A DNA stretch of 47,171 nucleotides from assembly GCA_030065125.1 (NCBI GenBank), contig JASJDM010000037.1, positions 1-47,171 on the forward strand, written 5' to 3'. Under the pieces are notes generated by a model that did not search any database, was not told where the DNA came from, and was given only the letters and a program-made list of their open reading frames with translations. A program made the position numbers and the translations under genes. Shown here piece after piece: positions 24,045 to 33,867 of the stretch (position 1 is the stretch's first letter; every line of letters begins with the position of its first letter). Origin of the DNA: Lysobacterales bacterium (lineage in GTDB: Bacteria; Pseudomonadota; Gammaproteobacteria; Xanthomonadales; SZUA-38).

Positions 24045-24372
24045 CGCTCGCTTTGCGAGCGCTGGGGAACGACCGCTGACGCGGTCTGGGAAACGCGCTT
24101 CGCGCTGGGATCCATCTCCGACCAACCAGATATGCTGACTTAATTGCCTTGGCTTGACCGACTGCGAAGGATCATGCCGGACCGCCAAGGGGTTGATTCC
24201 CAGCGCGAAGCGCGTTCCCCAGGCCCCGCAGGGGCCGTTCCCCAGCGCGAAGCGCGTTCCCCAGGCCCCGCAGGGGCCGTTCCCCAGCGCGAAGCGCGTT
24301 CCCCAGGCCCCGCAGGGGCCGTTCCCCAGCGCGAAGCGCGTTTCCCAGACCGCGCCAGCGGTCGCTCCCCAA
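24042..24372. repeat. Hairpin-linker repeat array B with 42-bp tandem units
   Basis: The left arm (24044-24109) has linker CTGGGGAAC or CTGGGAAAC with stems GCGCTCGC/GCGAGCGC, GACCGC/GCGGTC and GCGC/GCGC. A unique core of about 85 bp follows. The right arm (24198-24372) has linker GTTCCCCAG with alternating stems CGCG-AAG-CGCG and GCCCC-GCA-GGGGC. The pair repeats with an exact 42-bp period starting at 24201, 24243 and 24285, with a partial fourth copy at 24327, and ends with ACCGC/GCGGT. The outermost right stem and the left GACCGC stem mirror each other. Confidence 0.8.
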
Positions 24373-24451
24373 CTTTTTCACCCCCAGAGGTGACAAGCGC
24401 GGGCCGCAGCCGCTACAATATATCGTTCTATCCGATTAAAGAGATATATTG
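24045..24451. other. Intergenic region between SDR gene and metK
   Basis: 407 bp without a gene. It is mostly repeat array B, then a short stretch with the metK promoter and an inverted repeat touching the metK start codon. ORFs reading through the array (phrases such as PQREARSPG repeated) are products of the 42-bp periodicity, which is a multiple of three, and are not proteins. Confidence 0.65.
24416..24451 (+). promoter_or_regulatory. Inverted repeat abutting the metK start codon
   Basis: Perfect 9-bp inverted repeat CAATATATC (24416-24424) and GATATATTG (24443-24451), ending at the base before ATG 24452. The AAAGAG ribosome-binding site lies at the edge of the right arm. The region is A+T-rich in a G+C-rich genome. 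It could be an operator (ArsR-type SahR is known to control SAM-cycle genes in proteobacteria) or an mRNA hairpin limiting metK translation. Confidence 0.45.
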
Positions 24452-25630
<1,179 letters not shown>

Positions 25631-25723
25631 CTGAATGTCGTCCGGACACGGCCGCCGTGGCCGTTCTGGACCCGGCCGGTGAACGCCTCTGTGGGCAGGG
25701 CACTGGCCAAAAGAAACACGCGA

Positions 25724-25794
25724 CGCCGAGGAGCGCTGCAACCCCAAACGGGCCAGGCTCGGCATGTCGCTCACTATTGAAACGGCGCTCGGCG
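25724..25794 (+). promoter_or_regulatory. SAH riboswitch upstream of ahcY
   Basis: The 183-bp gap between metK and ahcY holds a strong match to the S-adenosylhomocysteine riboswitch: CGCCGAGGAGCGCTGCAA (from 25724), a short variable hairpin, GGGCCAGGCTCGGC, then GCTCACTATTGAAACGGCGCTC. P1/P2 pairing CGCCGAG with CTCGGCG-type strands and the pseudoknot GAGCGC/GGCGCTC are visible. In the known class, SAH binding turns on ahcY so that the inhibitory product is removed. It ends about 20 bp before the ahcY ATG, whose GGAGTAAG site follows. Confidence 0.92.
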
Positions 25795-25813
25795 AACATT
25801 TTGGAGTAAGTTA

Positions 25814-27235
25814 ATGAACGCTGTAGCAGAAAGTGCAATCAAGGACTACGTAGTCAAGGACCTGTCCCTGGCGGACTGGGGCCGCAAGGAGCTTCGCATC
25901 GCGGAGTCCGAAATGCCGGGCCTGATGGCCATTCGCGAGGAATTCCGTGACGCCCAGCCGCTGAAGGGTGCGCGCATCGCCGGATCGCTGCACATGACCA
26001 TCCAGACGGCCATGCTGATCGAAACCCTCACCGCCCTCGGGGCCGAGGTGCGCTGGGCGTCCTGCAACATCTATTCGACCCAGGACCATGCCGCTGCGGC
26101 CATTGCCGCCACCGGTGTTCCGGTATTCGCCTACAAGGGCGAAACCCTGGACGAATACTGGGAGTACACCCATCGCATCATGGAGTGGCATGACGGCGGC
26201 ACCCCGAACATGATCCTGGATGACGGCGGCGACGCCACCATGCTGGTGACCCTGGGGACCAGGGCCGAGTCCGATCCCAGCGTGCTGGACAACCCTGGCA
26301 GCGAAGAGGAGCGCGCCCTGTTCGCGTCCATCCGCAAGCGACTGGAGACCAAGCCGGGCTTCTATTCCGGCATCCTGGCCAACATCCAGGGCGTGACCGA
26401 GGAGACCACCACCGGTGTGGCTCGCCTGTACCGACTGGCGGAAACCGGTGATCTGCCGTTCCCGGCCATCAACGTCAATGATTCTGTGACCAAGGCCAAG
26501 TTCGACAACCTCTACGGCTGTCGCGAGTCCCTGGTGGACGGCATCAAGCGCGCCACCGACGTCATGATTGCCGGCAAGATTGCCGTGGTCTGCGGTTATG
26601 GTGACGTGGGCAAAGGATCCGCCCAGTCGCTGCGCGGCCTCGGTGCCACCGTGTGGATCACCGAAATCGATCCGATCTGCGCGCTGCAGGCGGCCATGGA
26701 AGGTTACCGGGTGGTCAATCTGGAAGACGAGGGTGTGGTCGAGCAGATCGATATCTTTGTGACCGCAACCGGCAACTTCCAGGTGCTGCGCAACGAGCAC
26801 CTGCAGCGCATGAAGGACCAGGCCATCGTCTGCAACATCGGCCACTTCGACAACGAAATCGACGTTGCCAGCATAGAGGGCCTGGAGTGGGAGAACATCA
26901 AGGAACAGGTGGATCACGTCATCTTCCCCGACGGCAAGCGCATCATCCTGCTGGCCGGCGGCCGGCTGGTAAACCTGGGTTGCGCCACGGGCCACCCCAG
27001 CTTCGTGATGTCCAATTCCTTCACCAACCAGACCCTGGCGCAGATCGAGCTGTTCACCCGCGGTGACCAGTATGAGAACCAGGTTTATGTGCTGCCCAAG
27101 CACCTGGACGAAAAAGTAGCCCGGCTGCATCTGGAGCGCATCGGTGCCCGTCTGACCGAGCTTTCCCAGGAGCAGGCTGACTACATCGGTGTCGAGGTGG
27201 ACGGCCCCTACAAGCCCAACCACTACCGCTATTGA
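25814..27235 (+). CDS. ahcY: S-adenosylhomocysteine hydrolase
   Basis: 473 residues, the longer proteobacterial form with an insert near 140-190. It splits S-adenosylhomocysteine to homocysteine and adenosine, using bound NAD. Motifs: SLHMTIQTAMLIETLTALGAEVRWASCNIYSTQDHAAAAIA near the N-terminus (in parts), NVNDSVTKAKFDNLYGCRESL around the catalytic Lys/Asp, the NAD loop VCGYGDVGKGSAQSLRG, and the C-terminal KPNHYRY. It follows the SAH riboswitch and precedes metF. Confidence 0.98.
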   Translation: MNAVAESAIKDYVVKDLSLADWGRKELRIAESEMPGLMAIREEFRDAQPLKGARIAGSLHMTIQTAMLIETLTALGAEVRWASCNIYSTQDHAAAAIAATGVPVFAYKGETLDEYWEYTHRIMEWHDGGTPNMILDDGGDATMLVTLGTRAESDPSVLDNPGSEEERALFASIRKRLETKPGFYSGILANIQGVTEETTTGVARLYRLAETGDLPFPAINVNDSVTKAKFDNLYGCRESLVDGIKRATDVMIAGKIAVVCGYGDVGKGSAQSLRGLGATVWITEIDPICALQAAMEGYRVVNLEDEGVVEQIDIFVTATGNFQVLRNEHLQRMKDQAIVCNIGHFDNEIDVASIEGLEWENIKEQVDHVIFPDGKRIILLAGGRLVNLGCATGHPSFVMSNSFTNQTLAQIELFTRGDQYENQVYVLPKHLDEKVARLHLERIGARLTELSQEQADYIGVEVDGPYKPNHYRY

Positions 27236-27243
27236 TCCAAAGG

Positions 27244-27265
27244 GGAGGCATCCGCGGATGCCTCC
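27244..27265 (+). repeat. 22-bp perfect palindrome between ahcY and metF
   Basis: GGAGGCATCCG followed by its exact complement, nine bases after the ahcY stop, then CTGCTTTTCC. It could be a weak terminator or attenuator reducing metF transcription, or an mRNA-stabilising hairpin. Confidence 0.5.
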
Positions 27266-27301
27266 CTGCTTTTCCCCAGGCAGCAGGGCCGGATCTTCAC
27301 T

Positions 27302-28135
27302 ATGACGTCCATCAGCTTCGAGTACTTCCCACCCAAAACCAGCGAACAGCGCGCCGTGTTTCTCGAATCACACGAGCAGCTGAAACAGCTGAACCCGGAC
27401 TATTTTTCAGTCACCTTCGGTGCCGGCGGATCCACCCTGGAGCACACGGAAGAGACGGTGCTGGAAATCAACCAGGATCCGGACCAGCATGTGGCGCCTC
27501 ATATATCGTGCCTTGGTGGCCGCGCCGAAAGCGTCCGCAAGCTGCTGAACGCTTACCGTGACGCCGGCGTGTCCCGAATCGTGGCCCTGCGCGGCGACAT
27601 GCCGTCGGGAATGGCCATCGGGGGAGAATTCCGTCACGCCAATGAGCTGGTTCAGTTCATTCGCGACGAAACCGGCGACCATTTCAGGATTCACGTGGCC
27701 TGTTACCCTGAATTCCATCCCGAAGCCGAAACCGCCGAGCGGGACCTGGCCCATTTCCGGCGCAAGGTGGAAGCGGGGGCCGACGAGGCCATCACCCAGT
27801 ATTTCTTCAACGCCGACGCGTACTTCCGTTTCGTGGACGACGTTCGTGCCCTGGGCGTGGAGATTCCCATCGTTGCGGGGATCATGCCCATCATCAATTA
27901 CACCCAGCTGGCCCGGTTTTCCGACATGTGTGGTGCAGAGATGCCGCGCTGGATACGCAGCCGGCTGCGGGACTTTGGCGACGACCGGGCGTCCATTCGC
28001 AGTTTTGGCATCGACGTGATCACCAGCCTGTGCCAGCGGCTGATCGACGGCGGCGCGCCAGGCCTGCATTTCTACACCCTGAATCGTGCCACCGCTGCCC
28101 GCCGGATCTGCGCGAACCTGGGGCTTGGAGGGTAA
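27302..28135 (+). CDS. metF: 5,10-methylenetetrahydrofolate reductase
   Basis: 277 residues, close to the usual bacterial MetF size. It is an FAD enzyme that reduces methylene-THF to methyl-THF, providing the methyl group for methionine synthesis. Motifs: SFEYFPPKT at the N-terminus, DYFSVTFGAGGST, HISCLGG, RIVALRGDMP, and ITQYFFNADAYFRFVDD. It completes the methionine/SAM cycle set with metK and ahcY. The next gene begins four bases after its stop. Confidence 0.97.
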   Translation: MTSISFEYFPPKTSEQRAVFLESHEQLKQLNPDYFSVTFGAGGSTLEHTEETVLEINQDPDQHVAPHISCLGGRAESVRKLLNAYRDAGVSRIVALRGDMPSGMAIGGEFRHANELVQFIRDETGDHFRIHVACYPEFHPEAETAERDLAHFRRKVEAGADEAITQYFFNADAYFRFVDDVRALGVEIPIVAGIMPIINYTQLARFSDMCGAEMPRWIRSRLRDFGDDRASIRSFGIDVITSLCQRLIDGGAPGLHFYTLNRATAARRICANLGLGG

Positions 28136-28138
28136 ACC

Positions 28139-28693
28139 ATGGCCTTGACCCACACACCTGAGGCGGACCTGGGTTTGCCGGCTCCGGATTTTTTGCTGCG
28201 GGGCGTAGACGGTCGCGATCACAGCCTGGAAAGCTGCCGCGGCGCCAACGGTCTGCTGGTGATGTTCATCTGCAACCACTGTCCATATGTGAAAGCGATT
28301 CACCAGCGCCTGGTGGAAGACTGCCGCGAATTGCAGCGCCAGGGGATTGGTTGCATAGCCATCATGCCAAACGACACCGAGCGGTACCCGGCCGACTCTT
28401 TCGACAACATGATCCTCACCGCGGAACAGTGGAACCTGCCTTTTCCCTACGTCATCGACACGACCCAGGAAGTGGCCCGGGCCTACGGAGCGGTCTGTAC
28501 GCCGGATTTTTTCGGTTTCGACAAAGAATTGAAACTGCGTTATCGAGGTCGACTGGATCCCTATGGCCCCAGCGACAGCGTGCCGGACGAGCGCCAGCGC
28601 GAGCTGCTGAACGCCATGTCAGCCATTGGCGAGGGTGGAGATGGCCCCCGGGAGCAGATTCCATCCATGGGCTGTTCCATCAAGTGGGCCTGA
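28139..28693 (+). CDS. Thioredoxin-fold protein (AhpC/TSA-like)
   Basis: 184 residues. A redoxin fold with a CNHC active site at residues 45-48 (FICNHCPYVKAIH), typical of the group of thioredoxin-family proteins with the CNHCPYV signature. The APDFLLRGVDG start and the YGAVCTPDFFGFDKELKLRYRGRLD segment, which includes the cis-Pro region, agree. Likely a cytoplasmic thiol oxidoreductase or peroxiredoxin-like protein; no signal peptide. It is the last gene of the metK-ahcY-metF run and may be co-transcribed. Confidence 0.88.
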   Translation: MALTHTPEADLGLPAPDFLLRGVDGRDHSLESCRGANGLLVMFICNHCPYVKAIHQRLVEDCRELQRQGIGCIAIMPNDTERYPADSFDNMILTAEQWNLPFPYVIDTTQEVARAYGAVCTPDFFGFDKELKLRYRGRLDPYGPSDSVPDERQRELLNAMSAIGEGGDGPREQIPSMGCSIKWA

Positions 28694-28737
28694 GCGCGGA
28701 CCCGACCCGGCGGGGCCGGACCAGGCGAAATGGCGGT

Positions 28738-28923
28738 TTAGAGACCTGAGCAGAGCCGATCGGCCATGAACTGTCGCAGGAAGCGCTCCCGCTCGGCCGA
28801 TACCGGCTGATCGTTGTAATGCTGCAGCTGCAGTTCCGGGCTGAACGCAAGCTCGGCTTCGTTCGGCTCGGTGATATCAGTGCATTCTTCCCGTTCGGTT
28901 TGACCCCAGTAAATTATGTTCAT
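28738..28923 (-). CDS. Small acidic hypothetical protein
   Basis: 61 codons from ATG 28923. The product (MNIIYWGQTEREECTDI...) is acidic and shows no membrane segment or known motif. Upstream on the minus strand is an A+T-rich stretch with TATAAA about 20 bases before the ATG, which looks like a promoter, so it is more likely real than most small ORFs here. No ribosome-binding site is clear. Family unknown. Confidence 0.45.
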   Translation of the reverse strand: MNIIYWGQTEREECTDITEPNEAELAFSPELQLQHYNDQPVSAERERFLRQFMADRLCSGL

Positions 28924-28989
28924 GGTAATCCGCCTGTTTTATAGACTGTCCTGTCTTTGTTTTTAGTCAGTATACGGCAGTCTGAATTG

Positions 28990-29805
28990 ATGGTTTGTCA
29001 ATTAATGTTAGGTCTCGGCCAATTGCCCAATACCTTTAGCAGGAGACTCGGGACGATTCTCCTGGTGCTGGTCGGTGTTCTTCTAACTGGTTGTTTTGTA
29101 AAGGAATTGCCGGACTTATCCACAGCAGGTGAGGTTCCTGACGATTACCGCCCGTGGTCGCCTGAAAGCGGCAGTGAAAGGAGTTTTGACCTGACCGATG
29201 AGTCCCGTATCCAGGTGCTGGTCTACCGTTCCGGCCGCCTTGCCCGGATGGGCCACAACCACGTGATTGCCGGTATTCCCATGGGATTCGTGGCCTTGGA
29301 CCAGGGTCGGCTGAGGGCCGACATCTTTCTGTCCCTGGCCGATCTGAGGGTCGATGACCCGGCCCTGCGGCAGGCCGCCGGGACGGACTTCGACAGCACG
29401 CCGTCGGACAAGGACATTGCCGGTACCCGGGCCAACATGCTGTCCGAAAAACTGTTGAATGCCGGGAACTTCCCATTCATTCGAGCGCAATTTTCTGCCC
29501 AGCGGGTCGCCGTCGCGGCAAACGCCGGGTGGAGCGTGGAGCTGCAGATGGCCGGAGCCAGCCACCAGCTGCGGGTGCGGCCCCGGGAGATCGAGATGGT
29601 GGACTGCGAGCTCAAAGCCGCCGGCAGTTTCGAGTTCAGTCACGCCGACTTTGGCCTGACCCCGTACTCGGTACTCGGGGGTGCCCTGAGTGTCGCCGAT
29701 CCCGTAGTCGTGCAGTTTGAGATTGTCGCGGTGGACCGGCAGTGCCAGGGCGCCGACGGGTCCCGGGACGAATCTCAGCCCTCGCCCAGAAGTTCCCGGC
29801 CGTAG
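28990..29805 (+). CDS. YceI-family lipoprotein
   Basis: A lipobox LLTGC follows a hydrophobic stretch (TILLVLVGVLLTGC), so the protein is probably a membrane-anchored lipoprotein. The body fits YceI-like lipid-binding lipocalins: RIQVLVYRSGRLARMGHNHVIAGIPMGFV, then FPFIRAQFSAQ and SFEFSHADFGLTPYSVLGGALSVADPVVVQFEIVA. YceI proteins bind isoprenoid quinones or similar lipids. The start is uncertain: ATG 28990 and ATG 29005 lack ribosome-binding sites, while AGGAG at 29041 precedes only non-standard codons. The 3' end overlaps the convergent sugar kinase by 31 bp. Confidence 0.78.
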   Translation: MVCQLMLGLGQLPNTFSRRLGTILLVLVGVLLTGCFVKELPDLSTAGEVPDDYRPWSPESGSERSFDLTDESRIQVLVYRSGRLARMGHNHVIAGIPMGFVALDQGRLRADIFLSLADLRVDDPALRQAAGTDFDSTPSDKDIAGTRANMLSEKLLNAGNFPFIRAQFSAQRVAVAANAGWSVELQMAGASHQLRVRPREIEMVDCELKAAGSFEFSHADFGLTPYSVLGGALSVADPVVVQFEIVAVDRQCQGADGSRDESQPSPRSSRP

Positions 29806-30725
29806 GGCATGGACGGCGCCGCGCCGTGGCGGGTCACGGACAGTCCCGCTGCCTGGTTGGCCAGGCGGGCGGCCTGGTCAAAATCCTTGCCGTAGAGGCA
29901 GATTCCGGCACACAGGGCGCCGTTGAAGCAGTCGCCGGCCCCGGTGGAATCCACCGCCTCGGCCGGCACCACCGGCAGCATGGAAAAAGACTCCTCGCCG
30001 GTGAAGGCATTGCCGTTGCCATGGGAGACGAAGCAGCCCCGCTCACCCAGGGTTATGACCACGGTGCTGATACCCGTCTGCCTGCACCAGGTATGCACAC
30101 GCTGCACCGACTCCGTGGCCCAGTCGGGCGGCAGCAGCTCCTGGAAGCAGGTCTCCATCAGGTACTGAAACTCGCTTTCGTTGGGGGTTATCACGTCGGC
30201 CAGCTGCAGCAGCTCCCGGCTGAGTTTCGGGTGCATCGGTGCCGGGTTCAAAACGGTCACCGCGGAAGCCAGCCGCGCCGTCTGCAGTGCGTGGGCCACC
30301 GTGCCCGGATTGCATTCCAGCTGGGCCAGGCAGATGTCGTCGTCACCGATGCCCGCCAGGCAGCGATCCGTGTGGCCGTCTGACAGGGCAAGGTTGGCTC
30401 CCGGGGCCACCACGATCTGGTTCTGGCCGCCAGGGTCGGTGATGACGCAGGCAAGGCCGGTGCTGGTGCCGGCGGACTCGACCTGGAAATCGATCCCTTC
30501 CTCTTCGGCAAAGGTCCGCGCCGCGGCACCGTACTTGTCTTTGCCCACGGCGCCAATGAACGTGGTGGAAACCCCCAGCCGGCCGGCGGCAACGGCCTGG
30601 TTGAATCCCTTGCCGCCGTGGGCGCTGGCAAACCGCCCCAGCTGGGTTTCACCGGGCCGGGGCAGCGCACGGGACCGGAAGATCAGATCGTGGTTATAGC
30701 TGCCGACTACGAAGATTCTGGCCAT
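29775..30725 (-). CDS. PfkB-family sugar kinase (ribokinase-like)
   Basis: 316 residues. PfkB/ribokinase motifs: GGKGFNQAVAAGRLG near residues 38-52 for sugar binding and DSTGAGDCFNGALCAG near 255 with the catalytic Asp and anion hole. The N-terminal RIFVVGSYNHDLIFRSRALPRPGET is ribokinase-like. Ribose is the most likely substrate, but no ribose transport or regulator genes are adjacent, so the specificity is open. It is divergent from the Ser/Thr kinase gene. Confidence 0.88.
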   Translation of the reverse strand: MARIFVVGSYNHDLIFRSRALPRPGETQLGRFASAHGGKGFNQAVAAGRLGVSTTFIGAVGKDKYGAAARTFAEEEGIDFQVESAGTSTGLACVITDPGGQNQIVVAPGANLALSDGHTDRCLAGIGDDDICLAQLECNPGTVAHALQTARLASAVTVLNPAPMHPKLSRELLQLADVITPNESEFQYLMETCFQELLPPDWATESVQRVHTWCRQTGISTVVITLGERGCFVSHGNGNAFTGEESFSMLPVVPAEAVDSTGAGDCFNGALCAGICLYGKDFDQAARLANQAAGLSVTRHGAAPSMPYGRELLGEG

Positions 30726-30821
30726 GAGTCCTATTCTCGCACAACGGGAATTGATCCCTTATGATGATTTTCAGGGAATAGCAGGATCAGTACCTCGATT
30801 CCGGGGTCTGGATCACAGCCG

Positions 30822-32777
30822 ATGAAGTTGCGCGTTTCGGTACCAATACTGGCCTGGGTGGCCATGGGCCTGGTAGTGGTGGCCGGACTGCCATTTGCGC
30901 TGTCTTACTACCTTATCGACCGCAGCAAAGATTCTGTCATTGGCCAGACCCAGATGACCCATGCCTTCGTGGCCCGGTCCAATGCCGAAACCGTGGGTGC
31001 TTACCTGGATCTGATACAGGGCTCTGTGTCCGCCGCGGCAGATGACCCGGATCTGTACCTCGAGCCCAAATCGGAGAAAGCGCTGGCCGTACTGGAAGAC
31101 CTGCTGACGGCGCGGCCCGAAATGCTCTCCCTGGGCCTCTTTGCCCGACAGGACGGAACGGCCAGCGAGGTGTTCGTGTTACGCCGCCCGGGTGTGACTG
31201 TGGAGCTGTCGCCCCTGGTGGCTTCCGAATCGCTGACCATGGCACCCACCTACCAGGAACAGAACGGTCAGCCGCTGCTCAGCCTGCAGCAGGAATCGGC
31301 CCGCCCCGAGGTCTTCCTGGCTGCCCTGCTGGACGTCAGCGAGCTGCGCGAGCGCAGCGCTCCTCCCGAGCTTGGTGAATCGGCGGAGCTGGTCATCGTG
31401 GATGCCGAGGGCGGGGTCATCGCCGGACGCGCTGATGCGCTGAACCGGCTGCCGGCTGAGCTGGTGAGCCGGGCACGACAGGCGCCGTTGCGGTCAGACA
31501 CCCACCGGGTCCAAGGCGAAAACGGCGCGACGGTGCTGGCCGTGGCGCGGGTTCCTGGCGTGAACTGGTCCGTGTTCTCGCTGCAGCCCGCTCGGGAAAT
31601 CGAGCGTGCCACCGCCGAGATGAGCGCTACGGCACGTCAGGCCTTCCTGGCCCTGGCAGTGGTTGTGGCGCTGCTGCTGGCAGGTGCCCATGGGCTCGTT
31701 ATTCGACCCATCAGGGGCATGATTGCAGCCCAGCGCCGACTGCTGGGCGGCAGCGGGGGTGGTGGCAGTGAAATTGCCCAGCTGCAGGAATCTTTCGAAC
31801 AGCTGGAACAGGCCCTTTCCGAGCGCGACAGCCTGAGCGAAGTCTTCCTGGATCGCTACCAGGTGGTGCGACGGCTTGGCAGCGGCGCCATGGGTACGGT
31901 TTACCTGGGCTGGGACCCCAAGCTGCATCGCAACGTTGCACTGAAAACGGTGAAGTTCAGCGATGACCTGTCCATCGAGGACCGCCGCGAGCTGACGGAA
32001 TCGCTGCTGCAGGAGGGTGTGACCAGTGCCCGGCTGACCCACCCTAACATCGTGACCGTCTATGACGTGATGGGTGATGAACGATCGGCTTTTATCGCTA
32101 TGGAATTCGTGGAGGGCGAGGGGCTCGATGAACGCCTCAGCCGGGAAGTTCGAATGGCGCCCCGGGTGGTGGCCGAAGTGGCCGAAGGGGTCCTCAAGGG
32201 GCTGAGGCTGGCCCACCAGCACAACGTAGTCCACCGGGACATCAAGCCGCCCAACATCATGCTGGCCAGGGATGGCACCGTGAAGGTGACGGACTTTGGC
32301 ATCGCCGGGCTGTTCAATCGTCAGACTGAAGGTGACAGCGTGGTGATGGGCACGCCGGGCTACCTGGCGCCGGAATGCTATCGCACTGCCGAGTATGGCC
32401 CGCGCACCGACCTGTTTGCCCTGGGGGTAGTCATGGTGGAATGCCTCACCGGAAAACTGGTGTTCCCCGGCCGCAACACCGTGCAGATCATCACCCGGAC
32501 ATCGTCGGTTGACGTGCGATTGCCCGACGAGATTGCCCGCCACGTGCCGGCCGGGATGATGAGCCTGATTGAGGACCTGCTACAGAAGGATCCCGCCAAG
32601 AGGTTAGAATCAGCAGAGCAGGCGTTGGAATACGTTGACCGGTTCAAGCCGGAACTCATGGACGCACCGGAAGACGCGCTGGAATTGGAACCGAATCCTT
32701 TAGAACATGACCGCGAGAGTCCGCAAACCCGCCGGCAGACGCTGCCTGCGGCAACCCGTCAAAACCTGGATTCTTAG
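30822..32777 (+). CDS. Membrane-anchored Ser/Thr protein kinase with extracytoplasmic sensor
   Basis: 651 residues. A first membrane helix at about 9-30, an extracytoplasmic sensor of about 235 residues (Cache-like layout: helical stalk, then strands such as GENGATVLAVARVPGVNWSVFSL), a second helix near 272-292, then a HAMP-like linker and coiled coil to about 340. A Hanks-type kinase domain starts at Y345: the glycine loop LGSGAMGTVYLG, VALKTV lysine, HRDIKPPNIM catalytic loop near 471, DFGIAGL, and GTPGYLAPE. The acidic C-terminal tail is cytosolic. It leads a three-gene operon. The layout resembles a chemoreceptor sensor joined to a kinase. Confidence 0.9.
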   Translation: MKLRVSVPILAWVAMGLVVVAGLPFALSYYLIDRSKDSVIGQTQMTHAFVARSNAETVGAYLDLIQGSVSAAADDPDLYLEPKSEKALAVLEDLLTARPEMLSLGLFARQDGTASEVFVLRRPGVTVELSPLVASESLTMAPTYQEQNGQPLLSLQQESARPEVFLAALLDVSELRERSAPPELGESAELVIVDAEGGVIAGRADALNRLPAELVSRARQAPLRSDTHRVQGENGATVLAVARVPGVNWSVFSLQPAREIERATAEMSATARQAFLALAVVVALLLAGAHGLVIRPIRGMIAAQRRLLGGSGGGGSEIAQLQESFEQLEQALSERDSLSEVFLDRYQVVRRLGSGAMGTVYLGWDPKLHRNVALKTVKFSDDLSIEDRRELTESLLQEGVTSARLTHPNIVTVYDVMGDERSAFIAMEFVEGEGLDERLSREVRMAPRVVAEVAEGVLKGLRLAHQHNVVHRDIKPPNIMLARDGTVKVTDFGIAGLFNRQTEGDSVVMGTPGYLAPECYRTAEYGPRTDLFALGVVMVECLTGKLVFPGRNTVQIITRTSSVDVRLPDEIARHVPAGMMSLIEDLLQKDPAKRLESAEQALEYVDRFKPELMDAPEDALELEPNPLEHDRESPQTRRQTLPAATRQNLDS

Positions 32778-33867
32778 TTTGGCCTGGGTTGCCGCGGCGG
32801 GCGCCCAATCCGCCACCGACGTGGAGTCGCTGACCCGCCAGCTGGGACTGGATGCCGCAGAGTACTGGATCAGTATCGGCGGCGGCGCACCGGTGCCCCT
32901 GGCCGGGGCAGAGCTGCCCGATGGCCAGTATCCGATTTACCTGCTGAAGCGGGTGGATGGTGAGCTGGTGGACGGCCGCTGGACCGAGGTCTCCATTGGG
33001 GAGGCTGCTCAGCCGAGGCAGCCCGCGGGCCACAACCGCATCCTGATCGATCGCAGTCCACCCAAGGCCAGGTTCGAAATCCATGGACCCCGCCATCAGC
33101 AGGACGGGCTGCAGGTCATCAGCCCGGCATCCCGGGTCAGCCTGACCTTCTCCGACGTCACCGGCGTTTCCAGCTGGCGGGTGACCGACAGTCATCCGGA
33201 GTCATCGGTGAATGGCCAGTGGCTGCCGGGCCGGCATCGCCTGGAAGTATCAGCCACCGACACCGCGGGCAATGCAGGCCCGGCCGGACAGCTGGATTTC
33301 CTGGTGGATGGCCAGGGCCCTGAGATCCTGATTCGCCTGCTGGATCCGGTCGAGGGTGACCCGCCCGTGTTCCAGTCTCCGGTCACCGTGGAAATCACCG
33401 CCCGGGACGCCAGCGGCCTGGCCCGGCTGGAAGCATCCAGCGGCGACGGCTGGCAGCCCGTGAGCTCGGGCGACCAGCTGCAGGTGAGCACGGAATCCAT
33501 CACCGTTCGGGCAGAGGACGCCCTGGGCAACGCCACCGAAGGGAATCTGGACTGGCAGTACGATCTGGATGGGCCGCTGATCCAGCTGTCCCTGGAAACC
33601 GGCGAGGACGTCACCGACCTGTCCAGCATCACCCTGGAACAGAATCAGCGCATCAACATTCAGCTGAGCGACACCGGCGCCGGCGTGGACCGGGCCGAGT
33701 ACCGCTATAACAATGGTCCCTATGTGCGGCTGCCCCGGGCGATTCGGTTCCGCGACCTGGGCCATTACCGCCTGCACATCCGGGCATGGGACCGATTCGG
33801 CAACTGGAGCTCCCGCTACTGGAGCGTCAATACCGTCCGGCCGGGCACCGGTGGGGGAAGGCCATGA
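32707..33867 (+). CDS. Secreted protein with Ig-like/cadherin-like repeats
   Basis: 386 residues. A Sec signal (VKTWILSLAWVAAAGAQS) follows a basic start of about 17 residues. The start overlaps the kinase 3' end by 71 bp. Three to four beta-sandwich-like repeats share a pattern of RSPPKARFEI, DGQGPEILIRLL and DLDGPLIQLSLE starts and end in phrases such as VSATDTAGNAGPAG, VRAEDALGNATEG and IRAWDRFGNWSS. These are typical of Ig-like or HYR/cadherin-like domains of extracellular proteins. It is likely periplasmic or surface exposed and coupled to the kinase and LysM/FecR genes on both sides. Confidence 0.8.
   Translation: MTARVRKPAGRRCLRQPVKTWILSLAWVAAAGAQSATDVESLTRQLGLDAAEYWISIGGGAPVPLAGAELPDGQYPIYLLKRVDGELVDGRWTEVSIGEAAQPRQPAGHNRILIDRSPPKARFEIHGPRHQQDGLQVISPASRVSLTFSDVTGVSSWRVTDSHPESSVNGQWLPGRHRLEVSATDTAGNAGPAGQLDFLVDGQGPEILIRLLDPVEGDPPVFQSPVTVEITARDASGLARLEASSGDGWQPVSSGDQLQVSTESITVRAEDALGNATEGNLDWQYDLDGPLIQLSLETGEDVTDLSSITLEQNQRINIQLSDTGAGVDRAEYRYNNGPYVRLPRAIRFRDLGHYRLHIRAWDRFGNWSSRYWSVNTVRPGTGGGRP

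Noticed and set aside
24201..24344. CRISPR array
   Set aside because: Units are tandem hairpins with a 42-bp period and no unique spacers, and no cas genes are present.
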